Positions 1-10,198 of a DNA stretch of 64,000 nt are shown piece by piece. A program made the translations under genes and the position numbers. Location: assembly GCF_014268815.2 (NCBI RefSeq), contig NZ_JABWRE020000001.1, positions 4,903,001-4,967,000 on the forward strand, given 5' to 3'. The notes under the pieces are model-generated. The model did no database searches. It was not told where the DNA came from and saw only the letters and a program-made list of their open reading frames with translations. The stretch is from Pseudomonas urmiensis (GTDB lineage Bacteria; Pseudomonadota; Gammaproteobacteria; Pseudomonadales; Pseudomonadaceae). Positions within the stretch are counted from its first letter, which is position 1. Each line of letters starts with the position of its first letter.

Positions 1-155
1 GACTCACGGGCGCTGTCAGAAATTCTGGCCGGGCGACAAGCGCACACTGGCACCCGTCACCCTAAACCAGCCAGTGTAAACTATCAATATATTTGACACG
101 GAAGGCTCAAAAGCCTACTGATGTGCATTTTATTAAACAACAAGAGGGGAGAACC

Positions 156-515
156 ATGACTATCACCGGCATTATCGACTTCGCCCAAGTGCTGACCGAG
201 GCAGAACGCTATCGCCCGGCGGCGGAGAAAATCCTCAAGGGTGAGCCAGACCAGGCTGTCTACAACCACTACTCCAGCCCCTGCGGCCAGTTCGCCGCGG
301 GCGTGTGGGAAGGCGAGGTCGGTCAGTGGACCGTCAACTACACCGAACATGAGTACTGCGAGATCGTGCAGGGCGTTTCGGTGCTGCGTGATGAGGCCGG
401 GGGCGCCAAGACCCTGCGTGCCGGTGATCGGTTCGTTATCCCGGCTGGCTTCAAAGGCACCTGGGAAGTGCTGGAGCCGTGCCGCAAGATCTACGTGATG
501 TTCGAGCAGAAATAA
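156..515 (+). CDS. Cupin domain protein (Cupin_3/DUF861-like)
   Basis: A 119-residue single-domain beta-barrel protein. The central segment (EHEYCEIVQG, then LRAGDRFVIPAGFKGTWEV) has the turn and hydrophobic strand pattern of the Cupin_3 group, which includes ureidoglycolate hydrolase-like proteins. No signal peptide is visible, so it is probably cytosolic. The start at ATG 156 is chosen because AGGGGAG lies just upstream; an in-frame TTG at 93 would add 21 poorly conserved-looking residues. It stands alone and converges on rpmG, with a REP copy and a bidirectional terminator between them. Substrate and partner cannot be read from sequence; a sugar or small-acid binding or isomerase role is only a family-level guess. 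Confidence 0.8.
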   Translation: MTITGIIDFAQVLTEAERYRPAAEKILKGEPDQAVYNHYSSPCGQFAAGVWEGEVGQWTVNYTEHEYCEIVQGVSVLRDEAGGAKTLRAGDRFVIPAGFKGTWEVLEPCRKIYVMFEQK

Positions 516-540
516 CAGCCGAGCTCGCTATCACGATCGG

Positions 541-567
541 CGTGGGAGCGGGCTTGCCCCGCGATGA
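541..567 (+). repeat. REP element, single copy
   Basis: GTGGGAGCGGGCTTGCCCCG core followed by CGATGA, the P. putida-type repetitive extragenic palindrome. It lies between the convergent cupin and rpmG genes, just ahead of the terminator. Confidence 0.85.
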
Positions 568-577
568 ATTTCCCAGG

Positions 578-617
578 CATAAAAAAACCCGCTTCCGTGA
601 GGAGGCGGGTTTTTTCA
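578..617. terminator. Bidirectional rho-independent terminator, cupin gene / rpmG
   Basis: A 9-bp stem CCCGCTTCC / GGAGGCGGG (one G-T pair) with a GTGA loop is flanked by an A-run on the left and a T-run on the right. It should therefore stop transcription from both convergent genes. Confidence 0.9.
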
Positions 618-630
618 GGTTGCCGATCAA

Positions 631-786
631 TTACTTGATCTTGGCTTCCTTGTAGGTCACGTGCTTACGGACGACCGGATCGTATTTCTTGATCTCGATC
701 TTGTCCGGGGTGGTGCGCTTGTTCTTGTCGGTGGTGTAGAAGTGGCCAGTGCCAGCACTCGATACCAGACGGATCAATTCACGCAT
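631..786 (-). CDS. rpmG: 50S ribosomal protein L33
   Basis: A 51-residue basic protein running from [12 protein letters not shown] to VTYKEAKIK, the normal length and sequence of bacterial L33. It lacks the zinc-binding CxxC pairs, so it is the Cys-minus (zinc-independent) form. It is part of the large ribosomal subunit near the E site. It follows rpmB by 11 bp on the same strand, the usual rpmB-rpmG operon, and is closed by the bidirectional terminator downstream. Confidence 0.98.
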   Translation of the reverse strand: MRELIRLVSSAGTGHFYTTDKNKRTTPDKIEIKKYDPVVRKHVTYKEAKIK

Positions 787-797
787 GATGCTCTCCC

Positions 798-1034
798 TTA
801 AACCTTGGCGCCGGCACGGCGGATGTCAACCAGAACGGCATCGATGCCGCGCTTGTCGATGATACGCATGCCCTTGGCGGAAACGCGCAGACGCACGAAA
901 CGCTTCTCGGATTCAACCCAGAAACGGTGGTGCTGCAGGTTTGGCAGGAAACGACGACGGGTTTTGTTGTTTGCGTGGGAAATGTTATTCCCAGTTACCG
1001 GACCCTTACCGGTAACTTGACAGACTCTCGACAT
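798..1034 (-). CDS. rpmB: 50S ribosomal protein L28
   Basis: A 78-residue protein beginning [17 protein letters not shown], with the basic [11 protein letters not shown] segment typical of proteobacterial L28 and the usual length for the family. It is a component of the large ribosomal subunit and first gene of the rpmB-rpmG operon. A likely promoter (TTGTTG, 17-bp spacer, TATAAA on the minus strand) lies 150-175 bp upstream at 1182-1210. Confidence 0.98.
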   Translation of the reverse strand: MSRVCQVTGKGPVTGNNISHANNKTRRRFLPNLQHHRFWVESEKRFVRLRVSAKGMRIIDKRGIDAVLVDIRRAGAKV

Positions 1035-1396
1035 GCCTCAGCCCTCTAAAACCACATGCCCAACCCGGCATGGGTTGGCCGCTTAATCTCTCAGTCTATG
1101 GCGCCAGGCGCCGTGTTTCCGGGGGTCTTATCGACCGTATCCGCTTTCGCGACAGAGCGAGCCCCTAGAAAAGAGCGCTGCTTTATACCAGAAAGACTCG
1201 GCTGCAACAACAGAAGATGCGTTTCTGCAGTCGGCCAAGTGAGTGCGGCCAGCATAGCGACAAGGCCGGCGGGCTGTCGACCGCTCGTCGCAGGGTTTGT
1301 AAAAAAGGGTGTGGCCATTTACCAACGCTCGCACTAGGGTAGAACGTTTCCAGACTGCACTGGCAGATGGGCCACTGATCTCGCCAAGGAGCTTCG
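1035..1396. other. Intergenic region between divergent rpmB and the ABC binding-protein gene
   Basis: 362 bp with no convincing gene. It holds the candidate rpmB promoter at 1182-1210 and, at its right end, the AAGGAG ribosome binding site (1386-1391) of the binding-protein gene. Short open frames here look like noise. Confidence 0.7.
1182..1210 (-). promoter_or_regulatory. Candidate sigma-70 promoter of rpmB-rpmG
   Basis: On the minus strand, TTGTTG (1210-1205) and TATAAA (1187-1182) are separated by exactly 17 bp. They are followed by a GC-rich discriminator of the kind seen at stringently controlled ribosomal promoters. The call is by eye only. Confidence 0.5.
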
Positions 1397-2989
1397 ATGC
1401 GTGCCGCCGCGCTTTCCCTGCTGTTCTCTTCCAGCCTTTTGTTCGTCGGCCTCGCCCAGGCGGCGCCACTCGCTGTCTGCACCGAGGCCAGCCCGGAAGG
1501 CTTCGACGTGGTGCAGTACAACTCGCTGACCACCACCAACGCCTCGGCCGACGTGCTGATGAACCGCCTGGTGGAGTTCGACCCCGGCCAAGGCAAGGTC
1601 GTGCCTAGCCTGGCCGAAAGCTGGACGGTCTCGGCCGACGGCCTGATCTACGACTTCAAGCTGCGTAGCGCGGTGAAGTTCCACACCACGCCCTACTTCA
1701 AGCCCACCCGCGAGCTGGATGCCGACGACGTGCTGTTCAGCTTCCAGCGCATGCTCTACCCGGCCCATGCCTGGCACAAGACTGCGTCCGGCGGCTATCC
1801 GCACGCCCAGTCGCTGCAGCTGGGCAGCCTGATCAAGTCGATCGATGCCCCAGAGCCGCACACCGTGCGCTTCACCCTGACCCACGCCGACGCCACCTTC
1901 CTGGCCACCCTGAGCATGGGCTTCGCCTCGATCTATTCCGCCGAATACGCCGACAAGCTGCTCAAGGCCGGCACCCCGGAGAAGCTCAACAGCCAGCCGA
2001 TCGGCACCGGCCCGTTCGTCTTCCAGCGCTTCCAGAAGGACGCCGTGGTGCGCTATCGCGCCAATGCCGACTACTTTGCTGGCAAGCCTGCGGTCGATCC
2101 ACTGATCTATGCGATCACCCCGGACGCCAACGTGCGCCTGCAAAAGCTCAAGCGGGGCGAGTGCCAGATGGCCCTGTCGCCCAAGCCACTGGACATTGCC
2201 GAGGCCGGCAAGGATGGCAACCTCGAGGTCGCCACCACGCCTGCCTTCATGACGGCTTTCGTCGCCATCAACAGCCAGCACCCACCGCTGGACAAGCCTG
2301 AAGTGCGCCAGGCGATCAACCTCGCCTTCGACAAAACCAGCTACCTCAAGGCCGTGTTCGAAGACACCGCTATTGCGGCCAATGGCCCCTACCCGCCCAA
2401 TACCTGGAGCTACGCCAAGGACCTGCCGGGTTATCCGATAGACCTGAAAAAAGCCAAGGCCCTGCTGACCAAGGCTGGCCTGGCAGATGGCTTCAGCACC
2501 ACGATCTGGACCCGCCCTTCCGGCAGCCTGCTCAACCCTAACCCAAGCCTGGGCGCGCAGATGCTGCAGGCCGACCTGGCCAAGGTGGGCATCAAGGCCG
2601 AGATCAAGGTGATCGAATGGGGCGAACTGATCCGCCGCGCCAAGGCCGGCGAGCATGACCTGCTGTTCATGGGCTGGGCCGGTGACAACGGTGACCCGGA
2701 CAACTTCCTCAGCCCACAGTTTTCCTGCGCGGCGGTCAAGTCCGGGACCAACTTTGCGCGGTTCTGCGACAGCCGCCTGGATCAGCTGATCAGTGCCGGC
2801 CGCACTACCAATGACCAAAGCGTGCGCAGCCGGCTGTACCAGCAGGCACAGGCGCTGATCCAGCAGCAGGCGCTGTGGTTGCCACTGGCCCACCCCACTG
2901 CCGCCACATTGCTGCGCCAGGGGGTCGAGGGGTATCAGGTGAATCCGTTTGGGCGGCTGGATTTCAGCAAGGTTTCGGTGACTCGCTGA
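1397..2989 (+). CDS. Periplasmic peptide-type ABC transporter substrate-binding protein (DppA/SBP_bac_5 family)
   Basis: 530 residues. The first 22 residues form a Sec signal peptide ending AQA-AP. The mature part has family-5 binding protein features: LxVCTEASPEGFD near the N-terminus, VPSLAESWTVSADG around residue 70, IGTGPFVFQRF near 200, and a PNP(S)LGAQMLQADL / EWGELIRRAKAGEHD C-terminal lobe. These proteins hand peptides or related solutes to a Dpp/Opp-type permease. AAGGAG sits 6 bp before the ATG. No permease or ATPase gene is adjacent, so it is an orphan that presumably serves a transporter encoded elsewhere. Ligand identity cannot be read from sequence. Confidence 0.9.
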   Translation: MRAAALSLLFSSSLLFVGLAQAAPLAVCTEASPEGFDVVQYNSLTTTNASADVLMNRLVEFDPGQGKVVPSLAESWTVSADGLIYDFKLRSAVKFHTTPYFKPTRELDADDVLFSFQRMLYPAHAWHKTASGGYPHAQSLQLGSLIKSIDAPEPHTVRFTLTHADATFLATLSMGFASIYSAEYADKLLKAGTPEKLNSQPIGTGPFVFQRFQKDAVVRYRANADYFAGKPAVDPLIYAITPDANVRLQKLKRGECQMALSPKPLDIAEAGKDGNLEVATTPAFMTAFVAINSQHPPLDKPEVRQAINLAFDKTSYLKAVFEDTAIAANGPYPPNTWSYAKDLPGYPIDLKKAKALLTKAGLADGFSTTIWTRPSGSLLNPNPSLGAQMLQADLAKVGIKAEIKVIEWGELIRRAKAGEHDLLFMGWAGDNGDPDNFLSPQFSCAAVKSGTNFARFCDSRLDQLISAGRTTNDQSVRSRLYQQAQALIQQQALWLPLAHPTAATLLRQGVEGYQVNPFGRLDFSKVSVTR

Positions 2990-3018
2990 GGCTCGGGGTC
3001 ATAGCCATATCGACCAGC

Positions 3019-3087
3019 GTGGGAGCGGGCTTGCCCCGCGATAGCGTCTCAAGCTCTGACGCTATCGCGGGGCAAGCCCGCTCCTAC
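3019..3087. repeat. Inverted REP pair
   Basis: Two head-to-head copies (GTGGGAGCGGGCTTGCCCCG... and its near-exact reverse complement) separated by 9 bp form a roughly 30-bp stem. They lie between the convergent binding-protein and radC genes. Confidence 0.9.
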
Positions 3088-3097
3088 GAGAGCTGAA

Positions 3098-3778
3098 TCA
3101 GCCCGCTATCCACCCTTGCTCGACCATCGACAACGGCTCGCCATCGCCGACGATGACATGATCGAGCACCCGCACATCGATCATCGCCAACCCGCGCTTG
3201 AGCGACAGGGTCATGTGCACGTCATCCTGGCTCGGCTCGCAGTTGCCCGAAGGGTGGTTGTGACACAGGATCAACGCCGCTGCGTTGTGCAGCAGCGAGC
3301 GCCGCACCACCTCGCGGGGATAGATGCTGGCGCGGTCGATGGTGCCGCGAAACAGGATCTCAAAGGCCAATGGCCGGTGTTTGGAGTCGAGAAACAGGCA
3401 GCCGAACACCTCGCTGGGCTCATGGCGCAACATCGATTTCAGATAACGGCGCACGGCTCGAGGGCTTTCCAATGCAGGCGCTCGCTCAATGGTCTCATCC
3501 AGATAGCGACGACCGATTTCGAGTAAAGCTTGCAATTGTGCGTACTTCACAGGGCCTACCCCAGGCTCGCTGAGAACCGCGCTGCGCTCAGCCTCAAGAA
3601 ACTGCCTTAGCCCGCCAAACCGGCGCAACAGCCCCCTCGCCAAGTCAACCACATTGCGCCCCGCGACCCCCGAACCCAGCAGCACGGCAAGCAGCTCGGC
3701 ATCCGACAGCACGGCCGCGCCGCGCTGTAACAGTTTTTCTCTCGGCCGCTCGTCGGCTGGCCATTCCCTGATGTTCAT
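3098..3778 (-). CDS. radC: RadC family JAMM/MPN+ protein (UPF0758)
   Basis: 226 residues from the chosen start; an upstream in-frame ATG at 3796 is less likely because AAGGAG sits correctly before 3778. A helix-hairpin-helix motif ([13 protein letters not shown], about residues 69-81) is followed by the MPN domain with metal motif HNHPSG at 173-178 and the downstream S-x-x-D (183-186). Family members are often called DNA repair proteins, but direct biochemical evidence for repair is weak and the activity remains unsettled. It is divergent from coaBC, the same arrangement as in many gammaproteobacteria. Confidence 0.93.
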   Translation of the reverse strand: MNIREWPADERPREKLLQRGAAVLSDAELLAVLLGSGVAGRNVVDLARGLLRRFGGLRQFLEAERSAVLSEPGVGPVKYAQLQALLEIGRRYLDETIERAPALESPRAVRRYLKSMLRHEPSEVFGCLFLDSKHRPLAFEILFRGTIDRASIYPREVVRRSLLHNAAALILCHNHPSGNCEPSQDDVHMTLSLKRGLAMIDVRVLDHVIVGDGEPLSMVEQGWIAG

Positions 3779-3909
3779 CCCTGCTCCTTGCCTCATACTG
3801 CGGCGCGTTCAAGCCCTGTGTTAATCTATTTCGCCTCGTTAAATGCGACGTTCTGCCGCAGGCAGTTTTCATGCGTCGCCGCCCGCTCTCACTGGAAAAA
3901 GGCAAGCCT

Positions 3910-5121
3910 ATGCAGCGGCTGTATCGCAAGCGCATCGTTCTCGGCGTGGGTGGCGGCATCGCCGCCTACAAGAGCGCCGAGCTGATTCGCCGACTCCTGG
4001 AACACGGCGCGCAGGTGCGCGTCGTCATGACCCGCGGGGGCGCCGAGTTCATCACTCCACTGACCCTGCAGGCCCTGTCCGGCCATCCGGTGCACATGGA
4101 TTTGCTCGACCCCGCCGCCGAAGCGGCGATGGGGCATATCGAACTGGCCAAATGGGCCGACCTGGTGCTGATCGCCCCAGCCACTGCCGACCTGATGGCG
4201 CGCATGGCCCAAGGCATGGCCGATGACCTGCTGACCACCCTGGTGCTGGCCACCGACGCCACCGTGGCCGTAGCCCCGGCGATGAACCAGGCAATGTGGC
4301 GCGACCCGGCCACCCAGGCCAACCTTGAACTGCTGCAGAGCCGCGGCATCCAGGTGTTCGGCCCGGCCTCTGGCAGCCAGGCCTGTGGCGACGTGGGCCT
4401 GGGGCGCATGCTCGAAGCTAGCGACCTGGCCTGGTGCGCGGCAGAAAGCTTCAAGCGCCAGGCGCTGACCGGCAAACACGTGCTGATCACTGCCGGCCCG
4501 ACCCAGGAAAACATCGATCCGGTGCGCTATATCACCAATCATAGCTCCGGCAAGATGGGCTTTGCCCTGGCCGAAGCGGCCGCAGAAGCGGGGGCTAGGG
4601 TGACCCTCGTCACGGGGCCTGTGCACCTGCAGACCCCGGATCGGGTCAACCGGATCGACGTGGTCAGCGCACGGGACATGCTCGCGGCCTGCGAAGCAGC
4701 GATGCCATGCGACCTGTTCATCGCCTCGGCGGCGGTCGCGGACTACCGTCCGGAAGTGGTCGCCGCGCAAAAACTCAAGAAGGATCCTACGACCGGCGAC
4801 GGCATGCTGCTGCAGATGGTGCGTAATCCGGATATCCTTGCGACCATTGCTGGCCGGGCCGACCGTCCGTTCAGCGTCGGCTTTGCCGCCGAGACCGAAC
4901 ACTTGCTCGATTACGCCACGCGCAAGCTCAAGGACAAGAACCTCGACCTGATCGTCGCCAATGATGTGGCCAACCCCAGCATCGGCTTCAACAGCGAGGA
5001 GAACGCCTTGACCGTGATCGATCGCCAGCAGCACCAGACCCTCTTCGCGCAGACCAGCAAGGGCAAGATCGCCCGCCAGCTGGTTGCCTTCATCGCCGAA
5101 CGACTCAATCAGGTTCAATAA
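3910..5121 (+). CDS. coaBC: Bifunctional phosphopantothenoylcysteine decarboxylase / phosphopantothenate-cysteine ligase
   Basis: 403 residues, catalysing two steps of coenzyme A synthesis. The N-terminal flavodoxin-like CoaC domain shows [12 protein letters not shown], the catalytic-His segment [10 protein letters not shown] (about residue 75), the PAMNQAMW motif and the Cys-bearing flap [13 protein letters not shown]. The C-terminal CoaB domain starts near residue 190 with [19 protein letters not shown] and contains SAAVADYRP and the KLKK lysines. The start at 3910 aligns with the family; an upstream in-frame ATG would add 13 residues. It leads a tight gene run with dut (5 bp), algC and argB. 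Confidence 0.97.
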   Translation: MQRLYRKRIVLGVGGGIAAYKSAELIRRLLEHGAQVRVVMTRGGAEFITPLTLQALSGHPVHMDLLDPAAEAAMGHIELAKWADLVLIAPATADLMARMAQGMADDLLTTLVLATDATVAVAPAMNQAMWRDPATQANLELLQSRGIQVFGPASGSQACGDVGLGRMLEASDLAWCAAESFKRQALTGKHVLITAGPTQENIDPVRYITNHSSGKMGFALAEAAAEAGARVTLVTGPVHLQTPDRVNRIDVVSARDMLAACEAAMPCDLFIASAAVADYRPEVVAAQKLKKDPTTGDGMLLQMVRNPDILATIAGRADRPFSVGFAAETEHLLDYATRKLKDKNLDLIVANDVANPSIGFNSEENALTVIDRQQHQTLFAQTSKGKIARQLVAFIAERLNQVQ

Positions 5122-5126
5122 GTTAC

Positions 5127-5582
5127 ATGCACGCTCTTCAAGCCAAGATCCTCGACCCGCGCATTGGCGCCGAATTCCCCCTGCCGCAGTACGCCACCCC
5201 TGGCTCTGCTGGCCTGGACCTGCGCGCCATGCTCCAGCAAGACACCGTGCTTGAGCCCGGCCAGACCCTGCTGATCCCAACCGGCCTGTCGATCTACATC
5301 GGCGACCCGGGCCTGGCGGCGATGATCCTGCCGCGCTCGGGCCTGGGCCATAAGCACGGCATCGTGCTGGGCAATCTGGTCGGCTTGATCGACTCGGATT
5401 ACCAGGGCGAGCTGATGGTGTCGTGCTGGAACCGCGGCAACACGCCGTTCACCATCGCCATTGGCGAGCGCATCGCGCAGCTGGTGCTGGTGCCTGTGGT
5501 GCAAGCGCATTTCGACATCGTCGAGGCCTTCGACGAGAGCCAGCGCGGCGCCGGTGGCTTTGGCCACTCCGGCAGCCACTGA
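5127..5582 (+). CDS. dut: Deoxyuridine 5'-triphosphate nucleotidohydrolase (dUTPase)
   Basis: 151 residues, the normal size of trimeric dUTPase, which converts dUTP to dUMP and pyrophosphate, limiting uracil in DNA and supplying dTMP synthesis. All five family motifs are present: [10 protein letters not shown] (25-34), [10 protein letters not shown] (69-78), [11 protein letters not shown] (86-96), GERIAQLVL (113-121) and the C-terminal [10 protein letters not shown] (140-149). It starts 5 bp after coaBC stops, so the two are almost surely co-transcribed and perhaps translationally coupled. Confidence 0.98.
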   Translation: MHALQAKILDPRIGAEFPLPQYATPGSAGLDLRAMLQQDTVLEPGQTLLIPTGLSIYIGDPGLAAMILPRSGLGHKHGIVLGNLVGLIDSDYQGELMVSCWNRGNTPFTIAIGERIAQLVLVPVVQAHFDIVEAFDESQRGAGGFGHSGSH

Positions 5583-5692
5583 GCCGATAGCACCGCGTTG
5601 ACGCCAAGGATGGCGAACTCTCTGGCGAAAGAGCCGTCCAAGCGTTCAGTTTGCGTCTACCCACAAGCCTTTGAAGATTGGAGCTCCCAGAG

Positions 5693-7090
5693 ATGAATGA
5701 CATGGCCCAGCGGGTACCCGCACTGCCCGAAAGCATCTTCCGCGCCTACGACATTCGTGGCGTGGTCGGCAAAACCCTGCATGCCGAAACCGCCTACTGG
5801 ATCGGCCGCGCCATCGGTGCGCAGACCCTGGCCCAGGGCGAACCGAACATCTCGGTTGGCCGCGACGGTCGACTGTCCGGGCCGATGCTGGTCGAGCAAC
5901 TGATCCAGGGCCTGGTCGACGCCGGTTGCCAGGTCAGCGACGTCGGCCTGGTGCCGACTCCGGCGCTGTACTACGCCGCCAACGTGCTGGCGGGCAAGTC
6001 CGGTGTCATGCTCACCGGCAGCCACAACCCCTCCGACTACAACGGCTTCAAGATCGTCATTGCCGGCGACACCTTGGCCAATGAGCAGATCCAGGCCCTG
6101 CTGACTCGTCTGAAGACCAACGACTTGAGCCGTGGCGAAGGCCGTGTGGAAAAGGTCGAGATCCTCGGCCGCTACTTCGACCAGGTCACCGCCGACATCC
6201 AGCTTAAGAAAAAGCTCAAGGTAGTGGTCGACTGCGGTAACGGCGCAGCTGGGGTGATCGCCCCGCAGCTGATCGAAGCCCTGGGCTGCGAGGTGATCCC
6301 GCTGTTCTGCGAGGTCGACGGCAACTTCCCCAACCACCACCCGGACCCGGGCAAGCCGGAAAACCTCGAAGACCTGATCGCCAAGGTCAAGGAAGTCGGC
6401 GCCGATATCGGCCTGGCCTTCGACGGTGACGGCGACCGCGTGGGTGTGGTGACCAACACGGGCAACATCGTCTACCCCGACCGCCTGCTGATGCTGTTTG
6501 CCCAAGACGTCCTGGAGCGCAACCCAGGCGCCGAGATCATCTTCGACGTCAAATGCACCCGCCGCCTGACCCCGCTGATCGAACAGCACGGCGGTCGCGC
6601 GCTAATGTGGAAGACCGGTCACTCGTTGATCAAGAAGAAGATGAAACTCACCGGTTCCTTGCTCGCAGGCGAGATGAGCGGGCACATCTTCATCAAGGAG
6701 CGCTGGTACGGGTTTGACGATGGTATCTACAGTGCCGCGCGCTTGCTGGAGATCCTCAGCAAGGCCGGGCAAGACGCCGAAAGCCTGTTCGCGGCGTTCC
6801 CGAACGACATTTCCACGCCGGAAATCAATATTGATGTGACCGACGAGGGTAAATTCAGCATCATTGATGCACTGCAACGCGACGCTGACTGGGGCGACGC
6901 CAACCTGACCACCATCGATGGTGTGCGGGTCGACTACGCCCACGGCTGGGGCCTGGTACGCGCTTCCAACACAACGCCTGTGCTGGTGCTGCGCTTCGAG
7001 GCCGACAGCGACGCCGAATTGCAACGTATCAAGGATGTTTTCCGCGCCCAGTTGCTGCGGGTTGCCCCTGAGCTGCAACTGCCGTTCTGA
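5693..7090 (+). CDS. algC: Phosphomannomutase / phosphoglucomutase
   Basis: 465 residues in the alpha-D-phosphohexomutase fold. Visible are FRAYDIRGVVGKT, the phosphoserine loop TGSHNPSDYNG with the catalytic serine at about 110, the magnesium loop DGDGDR, the sugar loop GEMSGH and the phosphate-binding RASNTTP. The enzyme interconverts mannose and glucose 1- and 6-phosphates for alginate, LPS and rhamnolipid precursors. Start 5693 is preceded by GGAG; an in-frame ATG lies three codons further on (5702). Unlike some annotations of the P. aeruginosa gene, no long N-terminal extension is open here, only about 110 bp of non-coding spacer after dut. Confidence 0.96.
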   Translation: MNDMAQRVPALPESIFRAYDIRGVVGKTLHAETAYWIGRAIGAQTLAQGEPNISVGRDGRLSGPMLVEQLIQGLVDAGCQVSDVGLVPTPALYYAANVLAGKSGVMLTGSHNPSDYNGFKIVIAGDTLANEQIQALLTRLKTNDLSRGEGRVEKVEILGRYFDQVTADIQLKKKLKVVVDCGNGAAGVIAPQLIEALGCEVIPLFCEVDGNFPNHHPDPGKPENLEDLIAKVKEVGADIGLAFDGDGDRVGVVTNTGNIVYPDRLLMLFAQDVLERNPGAEIIFDVKCTRRLTPLIEQHGGRALMWKTGHSLIKKKMKLTGSLLAGEMSGHIFIKERWYGFDDGIYSAARLLEILSKAGQDAESLFAAFPNDISTPEINIDVTDEGKFSIIDALQRDADWGDANLTTIDGVRVDYAHGWGLVRASNTTPVLVLRFEADSDAELQRIKDVFRAQLLRVAPELQLPF

Positions 7091-8029
<939 letters not shown>

Positions 8030-8036
8030 TAGCCCA

Positions 8037-8130
8037 GGGCCGCTTTGCGGCCCATCGCGGGGCAAGCCCGCTCCCACGCAGGCGCAGCAGCACTAGGGTT
8101 GGCGTGGGAGCGGGCATGCCCCGCGATGAG
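8037..8130. repeat. GGGCCGC hairpin plus inverted REP pair
   Basis: A short hairpin GGGCCGCtttGCGGCCC (8037-8053) runs straight into a REP copy (about 8054-8079). An oppositely oriented REP copy (about 8103-8130) follows. It sits at the argB/pyrE convergent junction. Confidence 0.88.
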
Positions 8131-8142
8131 GCCGGCACAGGC

Positions 8143-8174
8143 AAAAAAAAGGCGACCTGCTGAGGTCGCCTTTT
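8143..8174. terminator. Bidirectional terminator, argB / pyrE
   Basis: Perfect 8-bp stem GGCGACCT / AGGTCGCC with a GCTG loop, an A-run of eight on the left and TTTT on the right. It is strongest for pyrE on the minus strand. Confidence 0.9.
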
Positions 8175-8187
8175 CATTTCAGGACGG

Positions 8188-8829
8188 TCAGATCCCGTAC
8201 TGCGCCCGATACGCTTCAACAGCAGGCAGATGCTGCTTGAGCTGCGGATCATCGGCCAGGAACTCCAGCACCTGGGTCAGCGAAACGATGCTGACCACCG
8301 GAATACCGAAGTCACGCTCCACTTCCTGGATCGCCGACAGCTCGCCATTGCCGCGCTCTTCGCGGTTGAGCGCGATCAGCACGCCAGCGGCCTTGGCCTG
8401 CTGGGCGTTGATGATCTGCATGACCTCGCGGATAGCGGTACCGGCAGTGATCACGTCATCGATGATCAACACTTCACCGGCCAAAGGCGCGCCTACCAGG
8501 CTGCCACCTTCGCCGTGATCCTTGGCTTCTTTACGGTTGAAGCACCACGGCACGTCGAGCTGATGCTGGTCAGCCAGGGCCACGGCGGTGGTGGCCGCCA
8601 GTGGAATGCCCTTGTAGGCTGGGCCAAACAGCACGTCGAACGGGATCTTGCTGTCGACGATGGCCGCCGCGTAGCAACGCCCCAGCTCAGCCAGGGCGGA
8701 ACCTGTGTTGAACAGGCCGGCGTTGAAGAAGTACGGGCTGGTACGCCCCGATTTCAGGGTGAATTCACCGAAGCGCAAAACGCCCCGATCGATGGCAAAA
8801 CGAATGAAGTCGCGCTGATACGGCTGCAT
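8188..8829 (-). CDS. pyrE: Orotate phosphoribosyltransferase
   Basis: 213 residues, full family length. The enzyme joins orotate to PRPP to make OMP in pyrimidine synthesis. The PRPP-binding motif [12 protein letters not shown] is at residues 121-132, the [14 protein letters not shown] segment at about 23-36, and the flexible-loop region around [10 protein letters not shown] at 100-109. It is divergent from crc, with 80 bp between the starts, and its transcript ends in the bidirectional terminator at 8143-8174. Confidence 0.98.
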   Translation of the reverse strand: MQPYQRDFIRFAIDRGVLRFGEFTLKSGRTSPYFFNAGLFNTGSALAELGRCYAAAIVDSKIPFDVLFGPAYKGIPLAATTAVALADQHQLDVPWCFNRKEAKDHGEGGSLVGAPLAGEVLIIDDVITAGTAIREVMQIINAQQAKAAGVLIALNREERGNGELSAIQEVERDFGIPVVSIVSLTQVLEFLADDPQLKQHLPAVEAYRAQYGI

Positions 8830-8909
8830 GAAGAGTCCCAGACACCACGGATTTAGCTAAATGAGTTGAGCTCGGGTATCATACACGCACGAGATTTTTG
8901 GGGCCATTT

Positions 8910-9689
8910 ATGCGGATCATCAGTGTGAACGTAAATGGCATTCAGGCTGCCGCCGAGCGTGGATTGCTCAGCTGGCTACAAGCCCAGAATGCCGACGTCA
9001 TCTGCCTTCAGGATACCCGCGCCTCGGCCTTTGAACTCGACGACCCAGCTTTCCAGCTCGATGGCTATTTCCTTTATGCCTGCGATGCGGAGGTGCCTGC
9101 CCAAGGTGGCGTGGCGCTCTATTCGCGGATGCAGCCCAAGGCAGTCATCACCGGCCTGGGCTTCGAGACAGCCGACCGCTACGGACGTTACCTGCAAGCA
9201 GACTTCGACAAAGTCAGTATTGCCAGCCTGTTGCTGCCTTCGGGCATGAACGGCGACGAAGACTTGAACCAGAAATTCAAGTTGATGGACGATTTCGGCA
9301 AGTACCTGGACAAGCAGCGCCGCAAGCGCCGCGAGTACATCTACTGCGGGTCGTTCTACGTTGCGCAGCAGAAGCTCGACATCAAGAACTGGCGCGACAG
9401 CCAGCAATCGCCAGGCTTCCTGCCGCCCGAGCGCGCGTGGATGGACTCGATTGTCGGCGACATGGGCTATGTCGATGCCCTGCGCGAAGTCAGCCGTGAA
9501 GGCGACCAGTACAGCTGGTGGCCGGATAACGAGCAGGCCGAAATGCTCAACCTGGGTTACCGGTTCGACTACCAGATCCTCACCCCAGGCCTGCGCCGCT
9601 TCGTGCGCAACGCCCGCCTGCCGCGCCAGCCGCGGTTCTCCCAGCATGCGCCGCTGATCGTCGATTACGACTGGACGCTGACCATCTGA
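8910..9689 (+). CDS. crc: Catabolite repression control protein Crc
   Basis: 259 residues from ATG 8910, the exact length of known Pseudomonas Crc. It belongs to the exonuclease-endonuclease-phosphatase fold (MRIISVNVNGIQAA, then VICLQDTRAS) but, as established for Crc, lacks the catalytic set of those nucleases. It acts with Hfq to block translation of catabolic mRNAs carrying A-rich motifs and is relieved by CrcZ/CrcY-type small RNAs, which are not in this window. It is divergent from pyrE and followed by a long inverted repeat at the junction with the DUF4870 gene. Confidence 0.97.
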   Translation: MRIISVNVNGIQAAAERGLLSWLQAQNADVICLQDTRASAFELDDPAFQLDGYFLYACDAEVPAQGGVALYSRMQPKAVITGLGFETADRYGRYLQADFDKVSIASLLLPSGMNGDEDLNQKFKLMDDFGKYLDKQRRKRREYIYCGSFYVAQQKLDIKNWRDSQQSPGFLPPERAWMDSIVGDMGYVDALREVSREGDQYSWWPDNEQAEMLNLGYRFDYQILTPGLRRFVRNARLPRQPRFSQHAPLIVDYDWTLTI

Positions 9690-9694
9690 TACAC

Positions 9695-9799
9695 GTTGGG
9701 GCCGCTTCGCGCCCCATCGCAGGCAAGCCAGCGCCTACATGAATCGTGTTGATCTGTAGGAACTGGCTTGCCTGTGATGGGGCGCGAAGCGGCCCCAAC
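9695..9799. repeat. Long imperfect palindrome of variant REP units
   Basis: GTTGGGGCCGCTTCGCGCCC at the left is matched by its near reverse complement at the right end. Between them are the variant REP cores CATCGCAGGCAAGCCAGCGC and its inverted partner. It forms a roughly 105-bp foldback between the convergent crc and DUF4870 genes and probably acts as a terminator for both. Confidence 0.85.
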
Positions 9800-9804
9800 T
9801 CGTT

Positions 9805-10173
9805 CTACTTGATCGGCCGCCAGATGAAGGGATAGCGATACGCCTGCCCTTCATTAGCCTTGACCCCCGCCAGAATGATCAGGATCAGCACCGCCACCGC
9901 CAGAATGGCGAACAGCACCAGACCAATCAGCACGAACGTCAGCAGGAAGCAGATAAACCCGGCAATGGTCACGCTGATCTGAAAATTCAGCGCTTCCTTG
10001 CCCTGGGCATCGATGAACGGATCAAGCTCGCGCTTCCAGATCCACATCACCAACGGCCCCAGCAAATGGCCAAGGGGCACTGCCAGGCCGAGCAGTGCCG
10101 AGAGGTGACAGAACATCGCCCATTGGCGGATCTCGGAATTGGGCAGATTGACCGGTACATTCGGATCACTCAT
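9805..10173 (-). CDS. DUF4870 family small membrane protein
   Basis: 122 residues. After a short hydrophilic N-terminus come three predicted membrane helices (about 22-47, 65-85 and 85-105), with WKRELDPFIDAQGKEALNFQ between the first and second. That motif is the DUF4870 (Tic20-like fold) signature. The function is unknown; the protein should be in the inner membrane. Start 10173 is chosen because GGAGG lies just upstream; an in-frame ATG three codons earlier has no good site. It follows rph on the same strand by 25 bp and may share its transcript. Confidence 0.85.
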   Translation of the reverse strand: MSDPNVPVNLPNSEIRQWAMFCHLSALLGLAVPLGHLLGPLVMWIWKRELDPFIDAQGKEALNFQISVTIAGFICFLLTFVLIGLVLFAILAVAVLILIILAGVKANEGQAYRYPFIWRPIK

Positions 10174-10198
10174 GTTCCGCACCTCCTTGGCATTGCGC

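Noticed and set aside
93..120. TTGACA at 93-98 as a promoter for the cupin gene
   Set aside because: No acceptable -10 hexamer lies 16-18 bp downstream.
1..155. End of an upstream gene at the window start
   Set aside because: No long frame crosses position 1 on either strand with recognisable sequence; the first 155 bp look intergenic.
1334..5280. Long minus-strand frames opposite the ABC binding-protein gene (519 residues) and coaBC (463 residues)
   Set aside because: Shadow frames without motifs; the plus-strand genes are certain.
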